The notes beneath the pieces were generated by a model, which saw only the letters and a list, made by a program, of their open reading frames with translations, searched no databases and was not told where the DNA came from. Both the position numbers and the translations under genes were made by a program. Shown in pieces: positions 8,626 to 16,893 of a DNA stretch of 64,000 nucleotides. The stretch covers positions 372,001 through 436,000 of the forward strand of contig JACKAV010000003.1 of NCBI GenBank assembly GCA_020634895.1, given 5' to 3'. This stretch comes from Anaerolineales bacterium (GTDB taxonomy: Bacteria; Chloroflexota; Anaerolineae; Anaerolineales; Villigracilaceae). Each line of letters starts with the position of its first letter. The first letter of the stretch is position 1.

Positions 8626-9423
8626 TTATTCCAAAATTTCCACGCCCATCCCAATTTCCACTTTGCCTTCGTTCAGCGGAATAACATTCATTCCGAAGAT
8701 CACGCCAAGTTCCTGTTTGCGATAACTTGAAAGTGTTTTTAGCGGTTCCTTGCTTTTTGCCAGAGTTTCTTTGTCTATCGTTGTCACCATGCAGCGCGCG
8801 CACGGCTTGACCAATGCCATCTCCACGCCGCCAATGCGGATGCGTCTCCACGTCTCTTCAGCGAACGGCTCACAGCCTTTGACCACAAGGTTCGGGCGGA
8901 ATCGATTCATTGGGACGGGCGAATCAAGCCGCGAGTTTAAGTCCTGAAGTGATTCTTCCGCGATGATCAAAATCGGATAGCCGTCTGCGAAACCGGTGCG
9001 GTCGTCCGCGTTGACGGCGTAGTCCTGACTCACTTTGCGGATATAGCCGTCGGCGATGTGAACGAGGCGCACGGAAACGCCAAGCCAATCAGAAAACCAC
9101 GCAGCGGCATCTTCGCCCTGATCGATCGCATCCACATTTTTGCTTTTCCAGATGTCGACAGGCGCGGGCGTACCGGATGTTTGAACGCCAAACTGGATCG
9201 AATCAAAATTCGGCGCGGATAAGGTCAACGCCTCATTCTTCAACGTGGGCGTGACCAGCGCCAGGCGCGGATGTTCACGCTGGGTGAGGAACCTGCCATT
9301 CGGCGTAACGACCATCAAGCGGCGATCATGTTCCAACCCCATGCGTTGGATATTGCTCGCAGGCACGTCAAACCCGCGGCAAGCTTTGATGGGATAGTAG
9401 GTGAGATTCGAAACTGTGATCAT
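8626..9423 (-). CDS. MOSC domain protein (YcbX/mARC-like)
   Basis: A 265-residue protein with an N-terminal MOSC beta-barrel (YPIKACRGFD, GLEHDRRLMVV, RFLTQREHPRLA) and a C-terminal MOSC domain with FRPNLVV and the molybdenum-ligating cysteine motif VKPCARCMVTTID. MOSC proteins of this class bind sulfido-molybdenum cofactor and reduce N-hydroxylated compounds; the exact substrate is unknown. Its ATG overlaps the stop of the upstream serine hydrolase gene (ATGA), so it is the last gene of the four-gene operon that begins with the acyl-CoA synthetase. Confidence 0.9.
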   Translation of the reverse strand: MITVSNLTYYPIKACRGFDVPASNIQRMGLEHDRRLMVVTPNGRFLTQREHPRLALVTPTLKNEALTLSAPNFDSIQFGVQTSGTPAPVDIWKSKNVDAIDQGEDAAAWFSDWLGVSVRLVHIADGYIRKVSQDYAVNADDRTGFADGYPILIIAEESLQDLNSRLDSPVPMNRFRPNLVVKGCEPFAEETWRRIRIGGVEMALVKPCARCMVTTIDKETLAKSKEPLKTLSSYRKQELGVIFGMNVIPLNEGKVEIGMGVEILE

Positions 9424-10226
9424 TGCAACTCTTCGTAAATGATTTTTGAAATTTCAGCCATACAGTCATGCGCTTCTTTATCCACGGGAAAACCGTGCGT
9501 GAAAAGAGAAAGTATGTACGGCTTTCTTTCAGGTGGAAAGATGATACCGATGTCGTGATGGAAATCATCCGACCAACCGGTTTTGTGCGCGACCTTTACC
9601 GTGTTCGGTAAAAGTGCTGGGATGCTCTCGTTGAACTCCTGACCAAACATGATGTCGATCATCTCTTTGCAAGCCTGCCCTGAAACGACTTTACCTTCAG
9701 CGATCAATCTCAGCATCTGCATGGAACTTTGCGCAGACGCGGCGTTGTTCATATTCAAGCTCAACGCTTTCTTATCTTCCAATCCGCGAATGACGGACAT
9801 ATTTTCGATGCCGAGTTCTTTTACGAACGCGTTCACGCGTGCCGTGCTGACCTTGTCCATCAAGATATTGCTGGCAAGATTCGATGAGCGTACGATCATC
9901 AATCGCACGAGTTCGCGGATGCTTTCCGTCTCGCCGATGCGCTGATACAACGTCAACTCTGAGTCGTCTATTTCTTCGAGCGCGAATTTGCTTCCATCCG
10001 CGATACTGACGAAAGAGTTGTAAATTTCCAAGCGGTCATCGAGAGAGAGCAGACCAACCTCAGCCTGACGGAATACTTCCATCATCACAGGGATCTTCAT
10101 CGTGCTTGCAGGGTGCATCATCACATCGGCGTTGATGAAGATCTCTTTGCCCGTCTGCAGGTCATGTACTGCCACACTTATCGTCTTATCATCAAATCCT
10201 ATGATGAAGCTTTCAAGCGATCCCAA
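9420..10226 (-). CDS. Class A beta-lactamase-fold serine hydrolase
   Basis: About 268 residues with all three penicilloyl-hydrolase landmarks: S-T-M-K in HPASTMKIP (SxxK), S-S-N in RSSNLASN (SxN) and KTG in AHKTGWSDD. No signal peptide is seen, so it is probably a cytoplasmic or membrane-loose hydrolase and not a secreted resistance enzyme. The open frame runs far upstream, but that part overlaps the DUF1330 gene in another frame. A TTG at 10226, after GAGGGAG and overlapping the DUF1330 stop region, is the best start. The start is uncertain; the family is not. Confidence 0.8.
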   Translation of the reverse strand: MGSLESFIIGFDDKTISVAVHDLQTGKEIFINADVMMHPASTMKIPVMMEVFRQAEVGLLSLDDRLEIYNSFVSIADGSKFALEEIDDSELTLYQRIGETESIRELVRLMIVRSSNLASNILMDKVSTARVNAFVKELGIENMSVIRGLEDKKALSLNMNNAASAQSSMQMLRLIAEGKVVSGQACKEMIDIMFGQEFNESIPALLPNTVKVAHKTGWSDDFHHDIGIIFPPERKPYILSLFTHGFPVDKEAHDCMAEISKIIYEELQ

Positions 10227-10227
10227 C

Positions 10228-10515
10228 TCAAGCTCCCTCAACCACAATGGCTTTGGAAATGGAATACTTATGCCGCAAGGCGCGTGCTTCGCTGTATTCC
10301 TGTGAATTGATCCACGCCTTGGCGCGTTCCATATTCTCGAATCGCAGAACCACGATCCGTATCGGGTTCCAATTGCCTTCAAGCGTTTCGGTTTTTCCAC
10401 CTCGCACAATATACTCGCCGCCATACAAAGCCACAGTTGGCGCCGCGAGTTGTTTGTATCCTTCATATCCTGCAGGGTCGGTTACTTCCACATCAAAGAT
10501 CACAAACGCTGTCAT
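10228..10515 (-). CDS. DUF1330 family protein
   Basis: A 95-residue ferredoxin-like alpha/beta-barrel protein of the DUF1330 family. It matches the family in FDVEVTDPAGYEGY near the start, GGEYIVRGGKTE in the middle and RFENMERAKAWINSQEY near the C-terminus. Its biochemical function is unknown. The ATG has AAGGAG 6 bp upstream and begins 1 bp after the acyl-CoA synthetase stop; its own stop precedes the serine hydrolase start. It therefore sits in the middle of one operon. Confidence 0.88.
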   Translation of the reverse strand: MTAFVIFDVEVTDPAGYEGYKQLAAPTVALYGGEYIVRGGKTETLEGNWNPIRIVVLRFENMERAKAWINSQEYSEARALRHKYSISKAIVVEGA

Positions 10516-10516
10516 G

Positions 10517-12571
10517 TTATTCTCCTTTGAATTTGATTCTCACATCCACAGCCGCCGCGCCATTTGTCAACACACGCAGCGGGTTGATTTCGATTTCATC
10601 GACCTCTTCATGCTCTGCGGCAAGGATCGATAACTTGACCAAAACATCCCTGGTCGCATTCTCATCTACCGGCGGGATGCTGCGGAAGCCTTTGAGTTTT
10701 CTCCCAGCCCACGTTTTACGCATCATGGACTCAGCCTCAGCCTGATCCAGCGGACCGAGAGCGAATGCCACATCCTTGAGCCCTTCCACTTCCACGCCGC
10801 CCGAACCGAACATCATCAGCGGACCGAATTGCGGGTCACGCACCATACCCACGATAACTTCCTGCCCTTCCGGTATTTGACGTTGAATATGCACACCGTC
10901 TATCCGTGCTTTCGGCATTGCGGACTTGACCTGCTTCATCATCTGCGCGTAGCCGGATTGAAGAGTTTGTTCATTATGGATGTTTAGCATTACCCCGCCA
11001 ACGTCCGATTTATGGGAAATATCTGGCGAGGCGATCTTCATGACAACGGGATAGCCAAGTTCGTTAGCAATGGCAATAGCTTCGTTTTCATCTCGTGCAA
11101 GTTTGATGAGGGCTGTGGGGATTCCGTATTCCCGCATTAATTTATCCGGAGTCCAAAGTCTCCCGACTTTGGATACTTTGCTCTCAAATTGCAAAGTCGG
11201 GAGACTTTGCAATCCGTTTGCTCTCTTCACCAACGCTGCCAACGCGGATGCGGCTCGTTCCGGGAATGGATATGTCGGTACTTTGGCGTTTCGAAATTCA
11301 CTTAAGGCATTTCCAACCAGGGTTGAGCCAAGTAATGCGATCACAACAGGTTTATCAAATTTGACTATTACTTCATTCACTGACTTCGCTACATCCTCTG
11401 CTTTGAACATGGGCGGCGGCGGAAGGATGACCATTGCAGAGTCCACGCTTTCGTCTTGGAGGAGGATTTCCAGACATTGGGCGTATTGCTTAGGCGATGC
11501 CGAAGCAAGCATGTCCACTGGGTTGTGGATGCTGGCGGCAGGCGGGAGAATGGCAGATAAAGCTGTCAGCGTGGACTCGCTCAATTGGGCAAGGACCAAG
11601 CCTTCCCTTTCGAGTGAATCGGCGGCAATGACGCCGGGTCCGCCCGCGTTGGTAACGATCCCGATTCTGTTCCCTTTCGGCAGCGGACAATTCTCCAATG
11701 CCTGCGCCCAGTCGAACATCTGCTCGGCGGTTTCGGCGCGGAGCACGCCTGCTTTTTCAAAGGCGGCATCGAAGGCAATATCAGATGCGGCAAGCGCGCC
11801 AGTGTGCGATGCAGCGGCTTTTTGCCCAGCTTCAAAGCGACCGACTTTCAATGCAATAACAGGTTTTTGTTTGGCAGCTTCACTTGCGTGTTGAACAAAC
11901 CGTTTGCCATTCGAGATGCTTTCCATATACAACACGATGACTTTGGTGGCTTTATCTTCGGCAAGCATTGGAAGCATATCGGTCTCGTTGACGTCGGCTT
12001 GATTGCCGAGGCTGACGATGCGTGAGAAGCCGAAGCCTTCTTCGCGCGCCCAATCGACAATGGCGGCGGCGAATGCGCCGGAGTGTGAGATAAAACCGAT
12101 ACCACCTTGCGATGGCATGGGTGGTTGGAGGAAGGTTGTGTCAAGCGGAAAGTGCGTGTCAATGGTGCCAATACAGTTGGGACCTAATAAACGAACGCCA
12201 TGTTGTTTTGCAACTTCCACGCATTGTTGTTCCAGCTTTGCACCTTCTTCTCCCACTTCCCGAAAGCCTGCTGAGACGATCACTGCGGCTTTGATGCCGC
12301 GTTTTCCGCAATCTTCGATGGCTCCTGCAGTTGCCTTGGTTGGAACGATGAGTATGGCGAGTTCCACAGGGTCGGGAATATCCTGCAAACTGGTGTGGAT
12401 CTGTTTGCCGAATATTTCTCCGCTCTTTTGCGCAACGAGATGGACTGCGCCTTTGTATCCGCTTTGGATGAGGTTGCGGGCTACGCCGTAGCCGAGTTTT
12501 TCCGGTGATGTCGATGCGCCGACAATGACAACGCCTTTGGGTTGAAAGAAGGGGAGGAGGGATGTATCCAT
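10517..12571 (-). CDS. ADP-forming acyl-CoA (acetyl-CoA) synthetase, fused alpha-beta
   Basis: A 684-residue enzyme that would convert acyl-CoA, ADP and phosphate to acid, CoA and ATP, giving substrate-level ATP from acetyl- or other acyl-CoA. Domains in order: CoA-binding (KGVVIVGASTSPEKLGYGV, near residue 12), succinyl-CoA-ligase-like regions with the phospho-His candidate in GFISHSGAFAA, and a C-terminal ATP-grasp domain (GYPVVMKIASPDISHKSDVGG). I use the ATG at 12571; the frame extends 16 codons upstream through a terminator hairpin, which is not coding-like. The linker before the ATP-grasp domain contains a perfect 18-bp inverted repeat read in frame. First gene of a four-gene operon. 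Confidence 0.92.
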   Translation of the reverse strand: MDTSLLPFFQPKGVVIVGASTSPEKLGYGVARNLIQSGYKGAVHLVAQKSGEIFGKQIHTSLQDIPDPVELAILIVPTKATAGAIEDCGKRGIKAAVIVSAGFREVGEEGAKLEQQCVEVAKQHGVRLLGPNCIGTIDTHFPLDTTFLQPPMPSQGGIGFISHSGAFAAAIVDWAREEGFGFSRIVSLGNQADVNETDMLPMLAEDKATKVIVLYMESISNGKRFVQHASEAAKQKPVIALKVGRFEAGQKAAASHTGALAASDIAFDAAFEKAGVLRAETAEQMFDWAQALENCPLPKGNRIGIVTNAGGPGVIAADSLEREGLVLAQLSESTLTALSAILPPAASIHNPVDMLASASPKQYAQCLEILLQDESVDSAMVILPPPPMFKAEDVAKSVNEVIVKFDKPVVIALLGSTLVGNALSEFRNAKVPTYPFPERAASALAALVKRANGLQSLPTLQFESKVSKVGRLWTPDKLMREYGIPTALIKLARDENEAIAIANELGYPVVMKIASPDISHKSDVGGVMLNIHNEQTLQSGYAQMMKQVKSAMPKARIDGVHIQRQIPEGQEVIVGMVRDPQFGPLMMFGSGGVEVEGLKDVAFALGPLDQAEAESMMRKTWAGRKLKGFRSIPPVDENATRDVLVKLSILAAEHEEVDEIEINPLRVLTNGAAAVDVRIKFKGE
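11154..11209. repeat. Perfect 18-bp inverted repeat inside the acyl-CoA synthetase gene
   Basis: CAAAGTCTCCCGACTTTG at 11154-11171 is the exact reverse complement of 11192-11209, with a 20-bp spacer. It is in frame and falls in the interdomain linker, encoding the segment around LQSLPTLQ and SKVSKVGRLW. It looks like a mobile palindromic element tolerated inside a coding region. Confidence 0.93.
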
Positions 12572-12584
12572 GCGGCGATTAAAC

Positions 12585-12622
12585 CATAAAAAATATGGGC
12601 GTCCCATAAAGACGCCCATATT
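12585..12622 (-). terminator. Rho-independent terminator after the 13045 gene
   Basis: Twelve-bp stem AATATGGGCGTC/GACGCCCATATT (12592-12603 and 12611-12622) followed on the minus strand by a run of T. It ends the transcript of the small membrane protein and lies just before the acyl-CoA synthetase start. Confidence 0.88.
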
Positions 12623-12646
12623 TCATGTCTGTGGTCTTTCATTACC

Positions 12647-13045
12647 TTACCATTGATTTTCTATGAATGCCTTCCACCCTACTCCTTCGGCAATGTTGGC
12701 AAGCTTTTTGACCTTGTTCAAACTTCCTTCGGCATTATCGAGGATGATGGGGAACAGCCCATCCAGTTCTTTGGCTCCCAAACGTTGATAGATTTTGAAG
12801 ACCTCGGGTCGGACCTCTGGTGCGTATTCCGCTTTTACCCTGCGGTTGACCTCGTTTTTGAGAACGTTCTGCATGTTCTTCAGGTAGAGCACTGCCCCGA
12901 CCGCGAGGATCAACGCAATGCCTGTGAAAATTTCAGACCCTCCAAAACCGTTCGAACTGTCCAAAAGAAGAGATAGGACCAGGGCAACGATGATGCCAAT
13001 GCCTACATAGGGCAGGATATTTTGTGACCAACTCCTTTTACTCAT
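12647..13045 (-). CDS. Small two-helix membrane protein of unknown function
   Basis: A 132-residue protein that I do not recognise. Two hydrophobic segments lie at about residues 11-30 and 38-56, followed by a charged cytosolic-type tail (LKNEVNRRVKAEY) and a mixed C-terminal region ending in GWKAFIENQW. AGAGG 5 bp before the ATG supports the start. It follows the decarboxylase beta subunit by 59 bp on the same strand and is closed by its own terminator, so it could be co-transcribed with the decarboxylase operon. No catalytic motif is visible. Confidence 0.8.
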   Translation of the reverse strand: MSKRSWSQNILPYVGIGIIVALVLSLLLDSSNGFGGSEIFTGIALILAVGAVLYLKNMQNVLKNEVNRRVKAEYAPEVRPEVFKIYQRLGAKELDGLFPIILDNAEGSLNKVKKLANIAEGVGWKAFIENQW

Positions 13046-13104
13046 TTTCGCCTCTTTCTACAATTTCATTGTAGCAAAATAAAGGCGCGGATTCCATAAC
13101 CGTT

Positions 13105-14238
13105 TTAGAAGCCGAGAATCTTGCTGACCACCGAGAGCAGGATTCCGCCCGCGATGACGCTTCCCAACTGCCCGGCTGTGTTGGCTCCCATGGCGTGCAT
13201 CAAAATGAAATTGTTCGGGTCTTCGTCGTTGGCGGTCTTTGCGGCGAGACGTCCCGCCATTGGGAAGGCGGATATCCCCGCCGCGCCGATCAGCGGATTG
13301 ATCTTCCCGCCGCTGACAAATGACATCAATTTGCCGAACAGCAGTCCCGCCACGGTATCGAGCGCAAAGGCGAACAGTCCGAGCAGCATGATCTTGCCTG
13401 TATCCCAATTGAGAAAATCCGCTGCGCTCATGGTCGCTCCAATGGCGAGACCAAGGAACAGCGTGGCGATGTTGATGATCTCGTTTTGGGCGGCATTACT
13501 GAGACGGTCCACCACGCCGGTGACCTTCAAAAGATTGCCAAGCATCAACATGGAAATAAGAGGCGTCGCTTCGGGGACGAGCAGCCCGACAACCAGGGTC
13601 AACACCACAGGGAAGAAGATCAACGTCCGCTTGGAAATGGGCTTGGGTGTGTACTCCATTTGAATGAGGCGTTCTTTTTTCGTCGTCAGTAATTTCATCA
13701 GCGGCGGCTGGATGATGGGAATCAAACTCATGTATGAATACGCCGCCACAGCGATCGGTGCAAGTAATTCAGGCGCAAGTTTGGTCGCCACGAAAATGGA
13801 TGTTGGTCCGTCAATGGCGCCGATCACGCCGATGGATGCGGCTTGGTTGAGCGGGAAACCCAACGCCACCGCCAGCATCAACGTGCCAAAGATGCCGAAC
13901 TGTCCCGCCGCGCCGAGCAGCACCATGCGCGGCTGCGCCAACAATGGCGAGAAATCGATCATCGCGCCCACACCGATGAAGATCAGCAGCGGGAATAACT
14001 CGGTCTTGATACCCGCATCATAAATAACCTTCATCATGCCTTCCACGGCGGTCATACCCGCCAGCGGAATATTTGCCAGCAAACATCCAAAGCCGATGGG
14101 TAATAACAATACCGGTTCGATCTCTTTGAAAACCGCAAGGTAGATCAATACCAACGCGGCAAAGATCATCACACCATTGCCCAAAGTAAAATTCGATAAG
14201 CCTTTCAGTAATTCTGGTAACAGTTCGTTCAGGTTCAT
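13105..14238 (-). CDS. mmdB: Na+-translocating decarboxylase beta subunit (OadB/MmdB/GcdB)
   Basis: A 377-residue multi-spanning membrane protein that decarboxylates carboxybiotin and pumps Na+ outward. Key segments of the family are all present: GVIGAIDGPTSIF (the essential Asp), YSYMSLIPIIQPP (Tyr), and MHAMGANTAGQLGS (Asn/Ser region near the C-terminus). About nine to ten hydrophobic helices are visible, and the length is normal. The start overlaps the biotin-carrier stop by 4 bp. With the three genes upstream it makes a full decarboxylase; methylmalonyl-CoA is the likeliest substrate given the carboxyltransferase type, but glutaconyl-CoA is possible. Confidence 0.93.
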   Translation of the reverse strand: MNLNELLPELLKGLSNFTLGNGVMIFAALVLIYLAVFKEIEPVLLLPIGFGCLLANIPLAGMTAVEGMMKVIYDAGIKTELFPLLIFIGVGAMIDFSPLLAQPRMVLLGAAGQFGIFGTLMLAVALGFPLNQAASIGVIGAIDGPTSIFVATKLAPELLAPIAVAAYSYMSLIPIIQPPLMKLLTTKKERLIQMEYTPKPISKRTLIFFPVVLTLVVGLLVPEATPLISMLMLGNLLKVTGVVDRLSNAAQNEIINIATLFLGLAIGATMSAADFLNWDTGKIMLLGLFAFALDTVAGLLFGKLMSFVSGGKINPLIGAAGISAFPMAGRLAAKTANDEDPNNFILMHAMGANTAGQLGSVIAGGILLSVVSKILGF

Positions 14239-14657
14239 CCCGTAAACTCCACCAGCGCCTGTTTGTGTGCCACGCTTTGTCCCTGTGCCACAAACACCTT
14301 GTCCACTGTGCCGCTGTAGATCGAGCGGATGCTGTTCTTCATCTTCATCGCTTCGATCACCAACACCACCTGTCCCGCTTCGATCACGTCGCCGGGTTTG
14401 ACGAAAAGTTCGATCACGGTTCCGGGCAAAGGCGCGGTGAGGATGTTATTTTCACTTGTGGCTGGATTTGCCGCCGCAGGCGTTGACCCTGCTTTTGTCA
14501 GCGCCTCTGTCTTGACCTGGGGCTGGTTCCCGTTCTCAGGCATGATCTCAAACCGCTGCCCGTCCACGGTCACCACGACGGGGCGTGTATTGATATTTTC
14601 GATCTCCACTTCGTACGTTTTATTATTGGCTGTAAGTTTGTATTTCATGGTCCGCAT
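14235..14657 (-). CDS. mmdC: Biotin carboxyl carrier subunit of the decarboxylase
   Basis: A 140-residue protein with an N-terminal beta-rich segment (YKLTANNKTYEVEI), a short Ala/Pro-containing linker and a C-terminal biotinyl domain. The biotin-accepting lysine lies in EAMKMKNSI, preceded by APLPGTVIELFVKPGD. It shuttles CO2 from the carboxyltransferase to the membrane beta subunit. GAGG lies 5 bp before the ATG at 14657; a second ATG three codons later is also possible. It overlaps the beta-subunit gene by 4 bp. Confidence 0.92.
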   Translation of the reverse strand: MRTMKYKLTANNKTYEVEIENINTRPVVVTVDGQRFEIMPENGNQPQVKTEALTKAGSTPAAANPATSENNILTAPLPGTVIELFVKPGDVIEAGQVVLVIEAMKMKNSIRSIYSGTVDKVFVAQGQSVAHKQALVEFTG

Positions 14658-14694
14658 TTCTGCCTCTTCTCATGGGAGAGGGCTGGGGTGTGGG

Positions 14695-15024
14695 TTAATG
14701 TTTTCTAAAGCTGCCTTTATCTGTCATTTGCCTCGTCCGCATGCCAAGCTGCCAGGGAGAGACGATAGCCGTCGGTGGTTCTTCCAACGGGCGGGCGGAT
14801 GTTGCATCCTGTTCTGCCATGGCAAGTGCAACTGCAAGTAAAGCGACTTGTAGTTTGGAGTCCGCTTGGGGTGTTGACTCAACTTCGGCTGAGTCGGAGG
14901 CGGGTTCTTTATCCGCCGAAAGTGCGGTGAGGACGATCATCATCAACCAAAGGATCAGAATCGCGCCGAAGACAAGTCCCATGCCAAGGGCGGTTATTTG
15001 TAGGGAGAGGGTGAAATCGTTCAT
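14695..15024 (-). CDS. Decarboxylase gamma-type membrane subunit (OadG-like)
   Basis: About 109 residues with one N-terminal membrane helix (ITALGMGLVFGAILILWLMM) and a hydrophilic, Ala/Glu-rich tail. This is the architecture of OadG/MmdD subunits that tether the carboxyltransferase and carrier to the beta subunit; the position between the alpha and carrier genes supports this, while primary sequence in the family is poorly conserved. I choose the ATG at 15024; six further codons upstream run towards the 88-bp palindrome. GGAAAGAG is the probable ribosome-binding site. Confidence 0.78.
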   Translation of the reverse strand: MNDFTLSLQITALGMGLVFGAILILWLMMIVLTALSADKEPASDSAEVESTPQADSKLQVALLAVALAMAEQDATSARPLEEPPTAIVSPWQLGMRTRQMTDKGSFRKH

Positions 15025-15036
15025 GGAGTCTCTTTC

Positions 15037-15124
15037 CGTCATTGCGAGGAGGGTGTTCTTCCCGACGAAGCAATCTTGTATACAGTTCTGATGATTGCTT
15101 CGGGCTAACGCCCTCGCAATGACG
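15037..15124. repeat. 88-bp palindromic element between mmdA and the gamma subunit
   Basis: Outer arms CGTCATTGCGAGG (15037-15049) and CCTCGCAATGACG (15112-15124) are perfect reverse complements; inner arms GAAGCAATC and GATTGCTTC pair too. It lies inside the operon, 2 bp after the alpha-subunit stop and 12 bp before the next start. It has the form of a non-autonomous palindromic repeat; similar CATTGCGAGG repeats are known from several bacterial genomes. Confidence 0.92.
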
Positions 15125-15126
15125 AA

Positions 15127-16680
15127 TTAAACAGGAATGTTCCCATGCTTGCGCGGCGGGGCGGGAGCGTATTTATCGCGCAGCGCCGAAAGCGACGCAA
15201 TGATCTTCGGGCGTGACTCGCGTGGTTCGATGATGTCATCCACATAACCGGTCGTGGCGGCGTAATATGGATTATTGAATTTCTCGCGGTATGAATCGGC
15301 AAGACGGGTGCGTTCGGCTGCCGGGTCTGGTGCGGCTTCGATCTGCTTTTTATACAGAATATTTGCCGCGCCCTCCGCGCCAAGCACCGCGATCTCAGCC
15401 GATGGCCACGCGTAGGTGACGTCGGTTCCGAGATACTTGCTGGACATCACCACATACGCGCCGCCGTATGCCTTACGAGTGATGATACAAATTTTTGGCA
15501 CAGTGGCTTCTGAATAGGCGTAAAGCAGTTTCGCGCCGTGGCGGATAATGCCGCCGTGTTCCTGCGCAATGCCCGGAAGGAAGCCGGGCGAATCGACGAA
15601 TGTCACGAGCGGAATGTTGAAGCAGTCGCACATGCGCACGAAGCGGGTCATCTTGTCCGCGGCGTCGATGTCGATGACGCCTGCCATAATGGACGGTTCC
15701 TGTGACACGATGCCAACGCTGTGTCCGCCGATGCGGGCGAGTCCGCAAATGGCGTTGCGCGCCCAATCCGGTTGGATTTCGAGGAAAGTTCCCTCGTCAA
15801 TAATCTTTTCAATTACCTGATGCATGACATACGGTTCGTTCGCTTCGAGCGGGATCATGCTGTTGAGCGATTCATCCATGCGTGAAAGCGGATCGGTTGG
15901 TTGAACGTACGGCGGATTCTCGACGTTATTCGATGGAAGATATGAGAGAAACTTCCGCGCCATCTCGAGCGCTTCCTTTTCAGATTTCACGCTCAAATGC
16001 GCCACACCGCTGACGGAGTTGTGCACGACCGAGCCGCCCAATGCTTCGGCACCGATCACTTCGCCCGTTACGGCTTTGATGACTTCCGGTCCGGTGAGGA
16101 ACATGAACGACTGCTTCTCGACCATCACGACCAGATCAGTAAGGGCAGGGGAGTAGGCGGCGCCGCCGGCACACGGTCCGAGCATCACGCTGATCTGCGG
16201 CACCACGCCGGAGTATTGCGCGTTACGCCGGAAAATTTCCGCATATCCACCCATCGAGCGGACACCTTCCTGAATGCGCGCGCCGCCAGAGTCGATCAGC
16301 GAAATGAAAGGCACGCCGTTACGGACAGCCAGATCCATCACGCGGCATATCTTGTGCGATTGCATTTCGCTTAACGTTCCGCCGTAAATTGTGAAATCTT
16401 GTGAGTATAAATAAACTGTCCGCCCGTTGATCTGTCCGTACCCTGTGATGACTCCATCACCGTAAAACTTTTCCTTCAACAATCCCAACTCATCACCTTG
16501 ATGTGTGATGAACGGTTCGACCTCGTTGAACGTGCCCGGGTCGAGCAGCATCTCCACACGTTCACGAGCCGTCAACTTTCCCTTGGCACGCTGTTTGGCG
16601 TTGCGCTCTCCGCCCCCTCCTTCCTTCGCCTTTGCGCGGACTTTCCGTAATTCCAAAATTCTTGGATCTTCATTAGTCAT
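15127..16680 (-). CDS. mmdA: Methylmalonyl-CoA decarboxylase/propionyl-CoA carboxylase carboxyltransferase (alpha) subunit
   Basis: A 517-residue acyl-CoA carboxyltransferase of the MmdA/PccB type, which moves the carboxyl group of (S)-methylmalonyl-CoA to biotin. Visible crotonase-fold motifs are LIDSGGARIQEGV, GPCAGGAAYSPA, VDSPGFLPGIAQEHGG and KAYGGAYVVMSSK, with the Lys-rich start KAKEGGGGERNAKQRAKGKLTARER typical of the family (only its first part is needed to recognise it). It is the first gene of the decarboxylase operon; the transcript starts from a CTGACA/TATACT promoter upstream. A biotin carboxylase gene is absent, which favours the pump over a carboxylase. Confidence 0.94.
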   Translation of the reverse strand: MTNEDPRILELRKVRAKAKEGGGGERNAKQRAKGKLTARERVEMLLDPGTFNEVEPFITHQGDELGLLKEKFYGDGVITGYGQINGRTVYLYSQDFTIYGGTLSEMQSHKICRVMDLAVRNGVPFISLIDSGGARIQEGVRSMGGYAEIFRRNAQYSGVVPQISVMLGPCAGGAAYSPALTDLVVMVEKQSFMFLTGPEVIKAVTGEVIGAEALGGSVVHNSVSGVAHLSVKSEKEALEMARKFLSYLPSNNVENPPYVQPTDPLSRMDESLNSMIPLEANEPYVMHQVIEKIIDEGTFLEIQPDWARNAICGLARIGGHSVGIVSQEPSIMAGVIDIDAADKMTRFVRMCDCFNIPLVTFVDSPGFLPGIAQEHGGIIRHGAKLLYAYSEATVPKICIITRKAYGGAYVVMSSKYLGTDVTYAWPSAEIAVLGAEGAANILYKKQIEAAPDPAAERTRLADSYREKFNNPYYAATTGYVDDIIEPRESRPKIIASLSALRDKYAPAPPRKHGNIPV

Positions 16681-16694
16681 ATTAAATCCTCTTG

Positions 16695-16744
16695 GTGAAA
16701 ATTTTCACAATTGGAGTATAGCATTTGAATAACTGGATTGTCAG
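16695..16744 (-). promoter_or_regulatory. Promoter and palindromic operator candidate of the decarboxylase operon
   Basis: On the minus strand CTGACA (16744-16739), an 18-bp spacer and TATACT (16720-16715) form a good vegetative promoter. Six bp downstream, at the expected transcript start, is a perfect 14-bp palindrome GTGAAAATTTTCAC (16695-16708). Its placement suggests a repressor operator; the regulator is unknown. Confidence 0.65.
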
Positions 16745-16844
16745 TGATGGAGGTCATGCCGGAAATAGGATAATCCGCCCTCATGTTTAGACTTGAAGTT
16801 GGTTCTGGTTTATACGCCGTTAGCCGCCCTTTTGCTTTTCCTCT

Positions 16845-16888
16845 TTATAAAAACAAGGATGATAAATTTGCGTTTTATCATCCTTGTT
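16845..16888 (-). terminator. Rho-independent terminator region upstream of the decarboxylase/after the peptidase gene
   Basis: A 15-bp perfect stem (16852-16866 with 16874-16888) around loop TTTGCGT, followed on the minus strand by TTTTT. It ends the MFS-peptidase transcript. The rest of 16745-16844 holds no gene that I can see. Confidence 0.92.
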
Positions 16889-16893
16889 CTCGA

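Noticed and set aside
10227..10466. 80-codon N-terminal extension of the serine hydrolase frame
   Set aside because: It overlaps the DUF1330 gene, which matches its family over its whole length, and the extension has no hydrolase features.
15127..16680. mmdA as the beta subunit of propionyl-CoA carboxylase
   Set aside because: A biotin carboxylase gene is missing and the operon holds an OadB-type pump and an OadG-like subunit, so the decarboxylase reading is preferred, though the protein families are close.
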